The notes: generated from the letters alone by a model not told the origin. Shown: positions 1-8,486, numbered from the stretch's first letter. The stretch is 63,246 nt of DNA from JAFGMQ01 sp036733345 (GCA_036733345.1 DAINAR010000014.1:1-63246); one strand, 5' to 3'. Program-made: numbers and translations.

Positions 1-51
1 TTTAACACAAATGAGGTTTCCCCTCATTAGGAGACCATCTTTCTCATTTTA

Positions 52-988
52 TCGGACCAAGCTATCCTATTGATATTTAACCAATATCGTCCCAAAAATA
101 GGTGTTGTTAAGGTTTAAAAGGCCATTTTTAGGTATAAAATCGGCCCCGTAAGGAACAGATGGTTCACGAAGTTCGTAGCTTTTATCACTTTCAACAATC
201 TTTCGACCCTTGGCCTTTATTCCGAGCTTTTTTTGAGTAGCCTCTATAAATTCTTCACTTCCAATTGCTATACTCTCGGTCCATTTACTTTCCCTTGATT
301 TGTTTTTTGCTGCAATATCCTCTTCAACTCTCATTCTGCAGGATTCCTGTAATTCTCCAATATCTTTCATTTGAAGTAACGGTATTAGTCTGTGGTAATC
401 AATAAGAGAGTATCTTTGACGCGGATTCTGTATCTCATTATAACCACAATAAGGCCACTCCGACGGATGCTTGACAACTCCAGCTCGAACCATATTCATG
501 TCAATATATACCATACATTTGAATAGGTGCTCATCAAATGCAATGGCAGTAGCATGGTAACGGTCTTCCCAAAAAGCTCCTTTTCGACCCTTCCTTTGAT
601 TATATTCTTGCGCCGTTCTGCCAGCTATTAACTGTATGGATTTGGGAATCGTATCTCTGTCTCCGTTATCAAGTACCATAAGATGTATATGGTTTGATGT
701 AACCATATAATTCAATATACTTAGCCCATGCCTCTTCTTTGCTTCAAACAGCCATCTGATCCAAAGGTTTCTGTCTCTGCCGAATTTCAAAAGAAACTCT
801 TTCTTGTGACATCTATGGGTTATATGCCACACATATCCTGGGATGTAATGTCGATTAGCCCTTGGCATTCTATTACTGCAACCTTAAACGGCTATTTTTG
901 ATGTTAAAAACACTGTTTTAAGACGAAAAAACAAGGTGATTTTAGATGATATTGATGTCATATTAAATACTTGCCTCGGTCCGACCCC
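52..988 (-). mobile_element. RAYT-type Y1 transposase element, copy 1
   Basis: This unit carries the transposase gene at 77-868 and is nearly identical to the copy at 8936-9876 in the same orientation. The right end (975-988) is CTCGGTCCGACCCC. The left end (from 52) is a degraded inverted copy, TCGGACCAAG. The second copy has both ends perfect, so the left end here has decayed. Identity between the copies runs through the non-coding tail after the transposase start, which argues for a recent duplication. No target-site duplication is visible. Confidence 0.75.
77..868 (-). CDS. REP-associated tyrosine (Y1, IS200-like) transposase
   Basis: This 263-residue protein belongs to the Y1_Tnp/RAYT family of single-strand DNA transposases, which cut and rejoin short hairpin-ended elements with a catalytic tyrosine. 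It starts with the family's usual MPRANRHYIPGYVWHIT opening. The HUH metal-binding motif is seen as NHIHLMV at about residues 59-65. The typical downstream block containing GAFWEDRYHATAI follows at about residue 98, with candidate catalytic tyrosines around it. The protein differs from the second copy at only a few C-terminal residues. It is intact and could be active. It lies alone inside its terminal repeats, so it is mobile DNA rather than part of the neighbouring operons. Confidence 0.88.
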   Translation of the reverse strand: MPRANRHYIPGYVWHITHRCHKKEFLLKFGRDRNLWIRWLFEAKKRHGLSILNYMVTSNHIHLMVLDNGDRDTIPKSIQLIAGRTAQEYNQRKGRKGAFWEDRYHATAIAFDEHLFKCMVYIDMNMVRAGVVKHPSEWPYCGYNEIQNPRQRYSLIDYHRLIPLLQMKDIGELQESCRMRVEEDIAAKNKSRESKWTESIAIGSEEFIEATQKKLGIKAKGRKIVESDKSYELREPSVPYGADFIPKNGLLNLNNTYFWDDIG

Positions 989-1067
989 GAAATGGAAATG
1001 CGCCGAAATGGCCGAAATGGCCCCCGAATCGGGGACCGGGGCAGGTCTCATTTTCGTTATTCAGCTT

Positions 1068-2204
1068 CTATCGGCATGATTTGGGTTCCCAGGTATAATC
1101 CAGACCGAAATCGTCGGTGGTTAAAACCAGCAGTATGTCTCCCGGTGATTTGGGCAATTCCATGAAAAATTCGCGTATCCAGCTCATGGGGCGGGTAAGC
1201 ACGAAAGGCCCAATTATGAACCTTCTCGAGATTACCATATCCATAACCTGCGGATAAAATTCCGGCAGGCAGCCCTGGGTGCCAATAATCGTGGCATCCG
1301 ATGGCGTGTGGTTCTGTTTGGCAGATTCGGCCTCTTCTTCAGAGCAACCAACAAGAATGAGCATATCGGTATCGCCTGTCAGGCGTAACGCAGTTTCTTT
1401 ACCTGCATCATTTCCAGATACGTTAAAGATTTTCCATGCGGATTGGGGCAATTCCTTTTGCTTACGGATGTTTTTAACATCTTCATACACCTTTGCAGGG
1501 CTATTACCATTGATGTTTACGGTAAGGTCGGCGCCGTAAGAGAGTATCTTTTGAAATCCATCCTCAACGGAATCTACGGCAATTATATTGCCGGCCCCCA
1601 AAGCCTTTGCCATATGGACCATGGAAATAGTGCTTCCATTTTCACCTATGACGATCACATTGTCACCGGCGTTCAGAGAGGCACATTGTGCGGCTTGAAA
1701 CAATGGGGCCACGGAAAGCGGAATCGCTGAAAGGTTTTCAAGGGGCGTTCTTTTACGCTCATTTATAGCGTACAGATATTCGGTTGACAATGGAACGTGG
1801 CTGGCAAATCCGTTGTGAAACACGTCGAAGATCGGTTTTGGAGAAAGGCAATGATTCACTCTTCCTGCCTGGCATTTCCGGCATTCACCGCAGGGTATGG
1901 AGGGTGGAACGAGGACATCCTGCCCGATCCAGGCCTGGTCCCCCGCAACCACTCTACCTGAAATTCCATGGATTGGAGGAAATGATCCATTGTTCGCAGT
2001 TGCAGTAACTGTATGCCATTTGGAATTAAAGGTCTGGCTGACACTACAACCGGCTATTTCCACAAGGACTTCACCTGCCTTAAGTTCAGGAACCGGTGGT
2101 TGGGCTAATTCCAGGAGCTTCGTATTAGTTTCCTGTGTTGCGTTGTCCAATATTGATGAATCCGGCATTTGCCAGATCATTATTTGATCAGGTACTGATA
2201 TCAC
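1068..2204 (-). CDS. Zinc-type (MDR) alcohol dehydrogenase-like oxidoreductase
   Basis: This is a medium-chain dehydrogenase/reductase of about 378 residues, expected to oxidise an alcohol or hydroxyacyl group with NAD(P). An AGGAGG ribosome site at 2211-2216 lies 6 bases before a GTG at 2202-2204. That GTG is therefore preferred to the GTG at 2217-2219, which would place the ribosome site inside the gene. The structural-zinc cysteines are present (CGECRKCQAGRVNHC), and a nucleotide-binding stretch (VIVIGENGSTISM) is recognisable. The catalytic zinc site is unusual: the normal CGxCHTD reads CSVSQTF and GHE reads IHGISG. The general shape recalls 6-hydroxycyclohex-1-ene-1-carbonyl-CoA dehydrogenase of anaerobic benzoate degradation. 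That link is only a resemblance, so the substrate is left open. It lies just inside the transposase element's right end. Confidence 0.7.
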   Translation of the reverse strand: MISVPDQIMIWQMPDSSILDNATQETNTKLLELAQPPVPELKAGEVLVEIAGCSVSQTFNSKWHTVTATANNGSFPPIHGISGRVVAGDQAWIGQDVLVPPSIPCGECRKCQAGRVNHCLSPKPIFDVFHNGFASHVPLSTEYLYAINERKRTPLENLSAIPLSVAPLFQAAQCASLNAGDNVIVIGENGSTISMVHMAKALGAGNIIAVDSVEDGFQKILSYGADLTVNINGNSPAKVYEDVKNIRKQKELPQSAWKIFNVSGNDAGKETALRLTGDTDMLILVGCSEEEAESAKQNHTPSDATIIGTQGCLPEFYPQVMDMVISRRFIIGPFVLTRPMSWIREFFMELPKSPGDILLVLTTDDFGLDYTWEPKSCR

Positions 2205-2377
2205 GTTTATCCTCCTCACAAAGATATTATCTTACTTAAATGGACTTGTATTATATTAATAAAAACTATTTAAGCTAATAAACAGGTTGAATTTAGACAA
2301 TATTAACTTATATTAACTTTTTATCCTGGGCAACCCCATATTTACAGCAGTATGATTATATCCTTTCGTTAATCACA

Positions 2378-2818
2378 CTATTTTATAAGTTTCGCATGCT
2401 CGATTTTCATACATTTTGACTGCACAGCCTTAAGTCCTGCATCTGCTGCCTTATCGGCAGCGTCATTATGAGCAAGTCCAAGCTGCATCCATACAACCTT
2501 TGCCTTGATTCTAATCGCTTCATCAACTATTTTGGGTATTGCAGATACATCCCTGAAGATATCGACAATATCTACATGCGCGGTAATTGATGTCAGATCC
2601 GGATAGGATTTTTCACCCAGGATTTCCTGTTTCAAAGGATTGACCGGAATAATTGTATACCCATGATTTTTAAGATAATCTGCGACTCTATAGCTGTCAT
2701 GGGCGGGATTATCTGAAAGCCCCACAACAGCAACTACTTTATTTTTTTCAAGTATATCTTTTATCTCATCATCAAGCGGGTTTGTTAAGGGCACTTCGCA
2801 TGCCATATTTTCTGTCAT
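2378..2818 (-). CDS. CoA-binding domain protein (YccU-like)
   Basis: This 146-residue protein is a single Rossmann-type CoA-binding domain of the CoA_binding_2 (YccU) family. The nucleotide-binding turn is VVAVVGLSDNPAHDSYRVA at about residues 28-46, followed by GYTIIPVNP and the family hallmark VWMQLGL at about residue 110. Members bind CoA or acyl-CoA in vitro, but their cellular role is poorly known. The gene has a good ribosome site (GGAGAAA) just before its ATG. It is separated from the dehydrogenase downstream by about 170 bases of AT-rich sequence with no other gene, so cotranscription is possible but unproven. Confidence 0.8.
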   Translation of the reverse strand: MTENMACEVPLTNPLDDEIKDILEKNKVVAVVGLSDNPAHDSYRVADYLKNHGYTIIPVNPLKQEILGEKSYPDLTSITAHVDIVDIFRDVSAIPKIVDEAIRIKAKVVWMQLGLAHNDAADKAADAGLKAVQSKCMKIEHAKLIK

Positions 2819-2933
2819 TTTTATTTCTCCTGGAATAATTTAAGGCGGCCAATGTAACTGATTACCCACTGCAGGAAGGAAAGCGGGACGGTGCTGAATG
2901 TGTTTTAATATCTCCGCCGGATTAACCCTTATT

Positions 2934-3563
2934 TCAATAGGTCAGTAATGGTGTTTTTCCGAAATGAGTTGTTTCCCTCAACTGCTTTAATATAAAATCT
3001 GCAACATCAGAACGTGAAATCCGCCCTGCTTTTATTCCTTTAAGGTCGTTTAAAACGCGGTAGTTTCCTGTTCGAGGGCCATTAGTAAGAAATCCGGGAC
3101 GCACTATCATCCAATTGCATTTACTGCCTTTGATTATAGCTTCCTCTCTGTCTTTATCCTTGTATATCTGTTTTAAAAGCAGAGGGTTTACTATCCGGTC
3201 TTAGAGAAAGCCGCCGTGCCCCCTGCTGTCTCCTGCGCCGATCCCGGTTATTACAATAAGCTTCATCTCCGGATTTTTGCCAATTGCTGAAAGTACATTC
3301 ATGATACTTTTCGAAAAAAGGCCAACAGGTTTCAGCGTTGGAGGCATTCCTACACAGACACAGACAGCATCCTGGCCGGAAGTGAAGGAAACGAAACTGG
3401 ATGGATCAAGAATATCGCCCTTGATTTTACGCAAATTCGAATTTGATATGTGCACTTTATCCGGCTTTCTCAGGAGAGCGGTAATCTCGTGCCCTTCCTC
3501 AAGTGCAAATTTCAATAACTGACTGCCTATACCACAAGAAGCACCAATAATCATTAATTTCAT
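2934..3563 (-). pseudogene. NAD(P)-binding (NmrA/SDR-like) protein broken by an in-frame stop
   Basis: The reading frame encodes a 209-codon NAD(P)H-binding protein of the atypical SDR/NmrA type. Its N-terminal dinucleotide motif is GASCGIG (family form GAxGxxG), and the middle segment reads VITGIGAGDSRGHGGFL. A TAA at 3201-3203 interrupts the frame at codon 121. The same frame continues as DRIVNPLLLKQIYKDKDREE to a natural TGA at 2934-2936. The continuation fits the family, in which a Tyr precedes DR. This is therefore a single-base nonsense change rather than a frameshift. It could be a recent pseudogene or a sequencing error. The intact 5' half keeps a normal ribosome site. It lies 25 bases downstream of the FMN reductase gene, likely the same operon. 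Confidence 0.85.
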
Positions 3564-3588
3564 AGTGGAATCTCCCTTTATCTTTTAT

Positions 3589-4170
3589 TTAGACAACCGT
3601 CCGACCGAGCTCACGCGCATCCTCCATTGCCTGAGTATTCCGTTTAATATCGCCGGCCTTTTCAGCGCTCGCATATACCATGCCGGCAATTGATGCTCCG
3701 ACGTATGAAAAGCTGTCCTGAAACGAACGGAGTGCGTTGACCGCGCCTGACACGAACGGATCCGCATCGCCGTAGGTCAGAATGATGCCGATTCGCTTTT
3801 TTCGAAGGGCGCGGTAATCCCCGGCTCCAAAGGCATAGAGCCTGTCCATGAAAAGTTTTGTATAAGAGCTCATATTAAACCAGTATACCGGCCCTGCTAT
3901 TATTATAGCATTGGCAGTCATTACCCTGGGATACAAAAGCTGCATATCGTCCCTGATTACGCATCCCTTTGCGTTCTTTTTACGGCATCCGTCGCAGGCT
4001 GTGCATGGGTTTATCTTCATCATGGCCAGATGAAAAAGCTCGACATCGGCCCCGGCTGCTATTGCGCCGTTCAGCGCCTGTTCCGCAAGGATAGTGCTGT
4101 TGGAATTCGGCCTGGGACTTCCCGTCAGCACAAGCACCTTCTTACGTTTCGATTCAGTTTTTGCTTCCAT
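3589..4170 (-). CDS. NADPH-dependent FMN reductase / iron-sulfur flavoprotein
   Basis: This 193-residue protein has a flavodoxin-like fold. The FMN phosphate loop is TGSPRPNSNST at about residues 16-26, and a cysteine-rich segment CTACDGCRKKNAKGC at about residues 57-71 is typical of the Isf (iron-sulfur flavoprotein) group. A second FMN-contact stretch is GPVYWFNMSS. Such proteins move electrons between ferredoxin or NAD(P)H and small acceptors, including quinones and oxidants, in anaerobes. The ATG has an AGGAGAAA ribosome site. The broken NAD(P)-binding gene follows by 25 bases, so both were probably cotranscribed. Confidence 0.8.
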   Translation of the reverse strand: MEAKTESKRKKVLVLTGSPRPNSNSTILAEQALNGAIAAGADVELFHLAMMKINPCTACDGCRKKNAKGCVIRDDMQLLYPRVMTANAIIIAGPVYWFNMSSYTKLFMDRLYAFGAGDYRALRKKRIGIILTYGDADPFVSGAVNALRSFQDSFSYVGASIAGMVYASAEKAGDIKRNTQAMEDARELGRTVV

Positions 4171-4212
4171 ATCTTTTTCTCCTGTCAGGTAACCTGTATC
4201 ATAGTAATGTCA

Positions 4213-4267
4213 GAAAAAAAACAGGCACCAGCGGCGGCATTTAATCCACCCCCCGGATGAGCCTGTT
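4213..4267 (-). terminator. Rho-independent terminator of the aminomutase gene
   Basis: On the minus strand an AACAGGC arm (4261-4267) pairs with GCCTGTT (4220-4226) and is followed by a run of T (4213-4220). The loop is long, about 34 bases, and G+C-rich. It starts 17 bases past the aminomutase stop codon. Confidence 0.6.
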
Positions 4268-4284
4268 GTACGGAATGACATTCC

Positions 4285-5436
4285 TTATGCCGGCTTTGTG
4301 TTACTCCGTCTTATCTTTTGTTTTCCTTCTACTTTTTCTATTGGATCATTTACATAAACCTTCCCCAGTCCAATTGCAGATGTGAAAGTTCCACCTTTTT
4401 TATCTTCACCAATTCCATCTGAAAACCCAAGATCCACAGGAATCTTGCCTCTTCCACCCTGTCCATCTACTACATAAACCGGACGAAGGAATCCAGTAGT
4501 AGATCCACAGAGATCCCGGCAGATTTCTTTCCCTTTATATACCGGGGTTCTAAAATGGCCGGTTCCCTCAACAAGATCGGCATAATACAGATAGTATGGC
4601 TTCACTCCCATTTTACCAAGGCCGTGTATCAAGTCCCTTATCACATCAGTGTCATCGTTAATTCCTTTTAGCAGGACAGTCTGATTTCCCAGGGGGATGC
4701 CTAAATCCCTCAATATCTTAACAGCCTGATAACTCTCTTTAGTTATTTCATTCGGATGATTAAAATGGGTGTTGACAAAGAGCTGCGGATCTTTAAGCGA
4801 CTGGGGCGTATGTTTTCTAAGTACCTCAATTAATTCTTTATCTTCAATAATTTTCTGTGGCCAGACGCATGGAACTCTTGTGCCGATTCTCATTATTTCC
4901 ACATGTGGAATTTCGGATAATTTACCCAGGATTTCATCAAGCCTGTTATTTGACAGGAGTAGAGGGTCTCCTCCGGAAACAAGCACGTCTCTGATGTCTT
5001 CGTGAGATGCCACATACTCAATTCCTTTTCTTATTTCCTCCATAGATGGGTGTTTACGGTCATCACCGACTTTTCGTTTTCGCGTGCAAAATCTGCAGTA
5101 CATGGCGCATTCGTTTGACGCAAACAGCAAAACTCTGTCAGGATACCTATGTACGATCGTCCTCGGACCACCAAGCGGGATATCTCCTTCCTCATCCAGT
5201 GGGTCTTCTGATAAGTCCATGTAGTGTTCAAGTTCTCTTATGTCAGGGATCGCCTGCTTCCAAATGCCGTCATTCATTTTTTCCATAAGGCCGAGGTAGT
5301 AAGTATTCACTCTCATAGGATATTTGGCGATTACATCCCTGAGTCTGGGGTCAACTTTCGCCTTCCGCGAAGTAAGCCATTTTTCCAAATCCTCGAATGA
5401 CTTTATTGCGTTTTTCAGAATGTCCTTGTATGCCAT
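4285..5436 (-). CDS. KamA-family radical SAM aminomutase (lysine 2,3-aminomutase-like)
   Basis: This 383-residue protein is a PLP-dependent radical SAM enzyme of the lysine 2,3-aminomutase family, which shifts an alpha-amino group to the beta carbon. The 4Fe-4S/SAM motif is CAMYCRFC at about residue 112. The SAM glycine region is VLVSGGDPLLL. The PLP-lysine loop is VDGQGGRGKIPV at about residue 320, and the acidic residue in YYADLVEGTGHFRTPV matches the substrate-binding Asp region of lysine aminomutase. It is slightly shorter than the 416-residue clostridial enzyme. Possible roles are lysine catabolism or beta-lysine osmolyte synthesis. No acetyltransferase (AblB) or other lysine-fermentation gene is next to it, so the role is undecided. 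It forms its own unit, with a terminator downstream. Confidence 0.85.
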   Translation of the reverse strand: MAYKDILKNAIKSFEDLEKWLTSRKAKVDPRLRDVIAKYPMRVNTYYLGLMEKMNDGIWKQAIPDIRELEHYMDLSEDPLDEEGDIPLGGPRTIVHRYPDRVLLFASNECAMYCRFCTRKRKVGDDRKHPSMEEIRKGIEYVASHEDIRDVLVSGGDPLLLSNNRLDEILGKLSEIPHVEIMRIGTRVPCVWPQKIIEDKELIEVLRKHTPQSLKDPQLFVNTHFNHPNEITKESYQAVKILRDLGIPLGNQTVLLKGINDDTDVIRDLIHGLGKMGVKPYYLYYADLVEGTGHFRTPVYKGKEICRDLCGSTTGFLRPVYVVDGQGGRGKIPVDLGFSDGIGEDKKGGTFTSAIGLGKVYVNDPIEKVEGKQKIRRSNTKPA

Positions 5437-5751
5437 AAAAAATTCTCCTCTGTTTAGTTAATCAATAAAAAAACAACAGTCATGGGTCAATTATCCTAAA
5501 TGCTGCAGGAAGATACGTTGAACAGTTGCCATAGTCACTTTACTCATAACATCGTGCATCATCCAAATCAAAAGCCGTAAGGCTTTTGAGATCACCGTGA
5601 GTGATGTTTAATACTTTTCCCGGGATGCAATGTCTTCAAGCTCCAGTCATTGATTATAGTGAATAAGTTTCTTAATAGCATTGAAAGAAAGTTTGTCACA
5701 TAATAATGAAAGAGTCAAAGGCAGGTTTGAGCCCTATTTTTCACTTTTTTA
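5437..5751. other. Intergenic region with a tight hairpin
   Basis: No gene is seen here. A perfect 8-base hairpin, CAAAAGCC-GTAA-GGCTTTTG, lies at 5569-5588, followed by a weaker ATCAC/GTGAT stem. It could end transcription of the hypothetical gene at 5752-6042 on the minus strand, but it has no clear T run. Confidence 0.4.
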
Positions 5752-6042
5752 CTAACGGAACCGATGCGCGATAATCGATCGGTCGTTTTTATCGACAGAT
5801 ACCATTACGGATGGTGGACCGCCACCATACACCGATTGAATTTTCAATTGATATATGCCTGTTTCTTCAGGAATAAATACAAAGGATCTTCTATTTCGAC
5901 GATAGATGTCTTCACCATTGATTATAATTTTTTCATCAGGGTTGATAAGGCTGTATTTAAAAGAATATTTTGATTTTTTATTCCCGATTGAGATGGAGAC
6001 TCTGTATTGAACACCAGTGGAATCAATGTTAATTTCCACCAC
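5752..6042 (-). CDS. Hypothetical protein, possibly exported
   Basis: The product is not recognised. The 96-residue frame (GTG start) is rich in beta-strand-like sequence, with a repeated pattern of charged and hydrophobic residues (VQYRVSISIG, SFVFIPEETGIYQLKIQ). This resembles small secreted beta-sandwich proteins. The open frame continues upstream to about 6150 without a normal start codon, and that stretch contains a hydrophobic segment (VVILIGVFLVFI). A TTG with a good AGGAG ribosome site (6116) opens a different frame that also begins with a hydrophobic, signal-like segment. A frameshift in the signal region, real or a sequencing error, would explain both. The true start is therefore uncertain and the gene may be damaged. 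Confidence 0.4.
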   Translation of the reverse strand: MVEINIDSTGVQYRVSISIGNKKSKYSFKYSLINPDEKIIINGEDIYRRNRRSFVFIPEETGIYQLKIQSVYGGGPPSVMVSVDKNDRSIIAHRFR

Positions 6043-6354
6043 ACTATCAAGAGGATATGAACCGTAATGAACATTATGGCCTGACAGAAAAACAAAATCA
6101 CAAGTGATAAAAACAAGAAATACTCCTATTAGTATAACGACTGGTTTCCCATATGGCTTTTACAAAGATCTATAATGGTATCTATGTCAACGCCCATCGC
6201 TTACCCCTTCCATAAAGTATATTGAATCGTAAATTATTATTGAGAGCTAAAAATCCAGGCTCAGCAGATCAAAAAGCCGGCGAAAGAAATGCATATTTAA
6301 GAAATTGACCACCGCCTTTTTGGGCCTGGTGAAGCCGGAAGATGGAACCCAGTT

Positions 6355-7539
6355 TTATTCGTTGACAGTAATAAATTCTTTTAAATCCGATTTGAGGATT
6401 CTTTCCAATTCAAGTATGTTTTCCTCTTTTGTTTCAGTAAATAGAAATCCGAAAACAGGGTATTCTTCGTAATCGATTTTACGTAATTCAAGTGGCTTTT
6501 CGAAATTGGACAACAATAGATCATAGTCAAATGAAGCTATTTGAGTCCCTTCAGTACCTGTAGAATTGTCAAGGACGATGATGCTGTAAAGCTTTCCTTC
6601 TTTATTCTTCAGGATTTCTTTCCATTCAGGTCGTTTTTGTGAAAAATATAGCACATAAGGATTGAATCCATAAGCAAGGTGGGCCGCATCAGCGGTTGTA
6701 CACCAGCCACCAAATCTCATTGGATTGATCTCGATTGGCAATACTGAACCGGTACGCTCACGTCTGATCTCAGCGTGGACAGGAAAGTTTTTCACCCCCG
6801 ATAGTTTCCCGATTTTCTTCAGGAAGACAGAAAATTGGTCAATATTGCTTTCTATGATTTCTTTTGATGAAATATAAATACGATCACTTACATCTTCGTT
6901 GGAAGAAAATATGTGTTTGTGAATGTTGAGAATAACGGGGTCACCTGTACCATCAAAATAAGCATCAACTGCAAATTCTTCACCTTCGATACACTGTTCG
7001 ATAATGAATGATCTTGTATTCAGAACCTCCGTTGGATAAAAATCTTTGGAACGGAGTATCTCCTCCCTTATAGCTTTTTTTACCTGCTCCCATTTTCCGG
7101 GACCAGTGACTTTGTAAACTCCCATGCTGAAAAAACCAACGGCAGGTTTAATAATAAATGGCATAGGAATATTTTCCAAAGAAAGATCATCCAATTCATA
7201 TAGTTGTATTTCTCTGAAATAGAAATCAGGATACATTGACTTTATCAGGGTTCGGAATTTTACCTTGTCTTTGAACAATTCAATTTTTTGGGGAAGTTTT
7301 GTGGACGACAAATGTTTGGCTATCCATCCGATAGAGTTTTCAGATATCGTGTAGATCAAGATATCTTCTGAGGACTTTGCTTGTTGAATAGCATTCTCCT
7401 CATCAAGTATATTTACTCCTTTATTGAAACCGAGTTTTTCTGCAATTTTCGTTTTGACAACGGTAAATCCGTTTTCTTTAATTGTATTTCTTAAAAAATC
7501 AGAAACGAATGGCTTATCTATAAAAATCATTTTTTCCAT
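6355..7539 (-). CDS. ATP-grasp domain protein
   Basis: This 394-residue protein has the ATP-grasp fold used by carboxylate-amine/thiol ligases. Visible elements are MPFIIKPAVGFFSMGV (ATP-binding lysine and glycine-rich loop, about residues 125-140), FIIEQCIEGEEFAVDAYFDG (about 178-197) and the metal-binding EINPMRFGG near residue 270. The N-terminal 100 residues form a pre-ATP-grasp-like domain. The substrate cannot be told. Relatives include peptide-ligating enzymes and amino acid ligases. It stands alone between the hypothetical gene and higA, with no biosynthetic partner in sight. Confidence 0.75.
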   Translation of the reverse strand: MEKMIFIDKPFVSDFLRNTIKENGFTVVKTKIAEKLGFNKGVNILDEENAIQQAKSSEDILIYTISENSIGWIAKHLSSTKLPQKIELFKDKVKFRTLIKSMYPDFYFREIQLYELDDLSLENIPMPFIIKPAVGFFSMGVYKVTGPGKWEQVKKAIREEILRSKDFYPTEVLNTRSFIIEQCIEGEEFAVDAYFDGTGDPVILNIHKHIFSSNEDVSDRIYISSKEIIESNIDQFSVFLKKIGKLSGVKNFPVHAEIRRERTGSVLPIEINPMRFGGWCTTADAAHLAYGFNPYVLYFSQKRPEWKEILKNKEGKLYSIIVLDNSTGTEGTQIASFDYDLLLSNFEKPLELRKIDYEEYPVFGFLFTETKEENILELERILKSDLKEFITVNE

Positions 7540-7688
7540 ATTCTATTTGTTTGGTTGTTGTAAGTTAAACCGTGCCGCCCGGTTTTTTTTGGTCGGCACG
7601 AGTGTGTGGTGTACTCCCAGCATGTCGAAGATCCAGTTTTATCGGGAGTGTTATGGGGAGGGGGAGTTAAAATCTCCTCCTTAACCGA

Positions 7689-8021
7689 TTATGCCATTGT
7701 ATTTTGTTCAATTACTGCCGTAGTTTTTACTGGAATAATTCGCTGTTCGATATCAGACCCAATTTTTCGCTTTAACATTCGCAAATCATATTCATTCTGT
7801 AAATTCAGCCAGAACTGAGCTTCAACATTAAAATATTGCTCTAGTCGTAATGCGGTATCAGCAGTAATGGATCTTTTTCCGTTGACAATTTCGCTGATCC
7901 TATTGGGAGGAACAGAAAGGTCACGGGAAAGCTTATTAATACTGATTCCCAAAGGTTCCATAAAATCTTCACGAAGGATTTCCCCGGGTGTTATCGGATC
8001 AAGAAGTTTTTTAGTGCCCAT
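7689..8021 (-). CDS. higA: HigA-family antitoxin (XRE helix-turn-helix)
   Basis: This 110-residue antitoxin begins with the HigA family signature around TPGEILREDFMEPLGIS and contains an XRE-type helix-turn-helix (INKLSRDLSVPPNRISEIVN) at about residues 27-46. It should bind and neutralise the HigB RNase encoded 7 bases upstream and repress their shared promoter by binding the palindrome at 8318-8336. Toxin-first order is typical of higBA. The C-terminal part (FWLNLQNEYDL) is the usual HigA dimer or toxin-contact region. Confidence 0.9.
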   Translation of the reverse strand: MGTKKLLDPITPGEILREDFMEPLGISINKLSRDLSVPPNRISEIVNGKRSITADTALRLEQYFNVEAQFWLNLQNEYDLRMLKRKIGSDIEQRIIPVKTTAVIEQNTMA

Positions 8022-8028
8022 ATATACC

Positions 8029-8307
8029 TCAATGATAATCTGTTATTTCTACATTAAATGCATTACCCTCATGCCACTCAAAACAAACACGCCACTGCTT
8101 ATTAATGCTAATAGCGAATTGTCCCTTTCTATCCCCTTTTAGAGAATGAAACTTATTGCCAGGATTAAGAATTAAAGCATCCAAACTCGGGGCAGCATGA
8201 AGAACCAAAAGCCTTTTTCTTGCCTGCCGTTCAAAAGATTGGAAACGACGAACTCGTTGATCGTTAAATAACTTTTCAGTATCGCGACAGGTAAATGATT
8301 TTATCAT
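8029..8307 (-). CDS. higB: HigB-family toxin (RelE-like mRNA endonuclease)
   Basis: This 92-residue RelE/ParE-superfamily toxin cuts mRNA on the ribosome. The opening MIKSFTCRDTEKLFN, the central LNPGNKFHSLKGDRKGQFAI (about residues 46-65) and the C-terminal QWRVCFEWHEGNAFNVEITDYH region are typical for HigB. No stop or frameshift is seen, so it should be functional. The ATG follows the predicted -10 box by only 6 bases, which leaves no room for a ribosome site; the message may be leaderless. The cassette sits directly beside a group II intron 3' end in an island-like stretch. Confidence 0.9.
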   Translation of the reverse strand: MIKSFTCRDTEKLFNDQRVRRFQSFERQARKRLLVLHAAPSLDALILNPGNKFHSLKGDRKGQFAISINKQWRVCFEWHEGNAFNVEITDYH

Positions 8308-8313
8308 ACGAAA

Positions 8314-8342
8314 ATAGTATTACGGCTAACGTAATATGTCAA
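8314..8342 (-). promoter_or_regulatory. higBA promoter with operator palindrome in the spacer
   Basis: On the minus strand a perfect TTGACA (-35, 8337-8342) is followed after exactly 17 bases by TACTAT (-10, 8314-8319). The perfect inverted repeat TATTACG-N5-CGTAATA (8318-8336) fills the spacer. Repression by HigA or the HigBA complex binding there is inferred from the usual autoregulation of such cassettes. Confidence 0.7.
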
Positions 8343-8403
8343 GCGGATTATTTTGGTATGCGACCGGGTAGGTCAGAGGTGTTACCACCCCTTTCCCCCC
8401 TAA

Positions 8404-8437
8404 GAACCGTACGTGATAGTTTCCCATCATACGGCTC
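8404..8437 (-). ncRNA. Group II intron domain V
   Basis: The minus strand holds a 34-base hairpin that begins GAGCCGTATG, has a GAAA tetraloop in the middle and ends GTACGGTTC. This is the conserved catalytic domain V of bacterial group II introns. The following bases down to about 8360 (GGGGTGG-TAACACCTC) fit domain VI and the intron 3' end. Confidence 0.8.
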
Positions 8438-8486
8438 AAGCCTCTCTAAAGGCAGCCCTTAGGGAGCTGCCCGGCTGTTTAACCTC

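Noticed and set aside
7560..7660. Terminator or RNA element between higA and the ATP-grasp gene
   Set aside because: The CGTGCCG/CGGCACG arms enclose an unusual T8-containing loop and no T run follows on the relevant strand; too weak to call.
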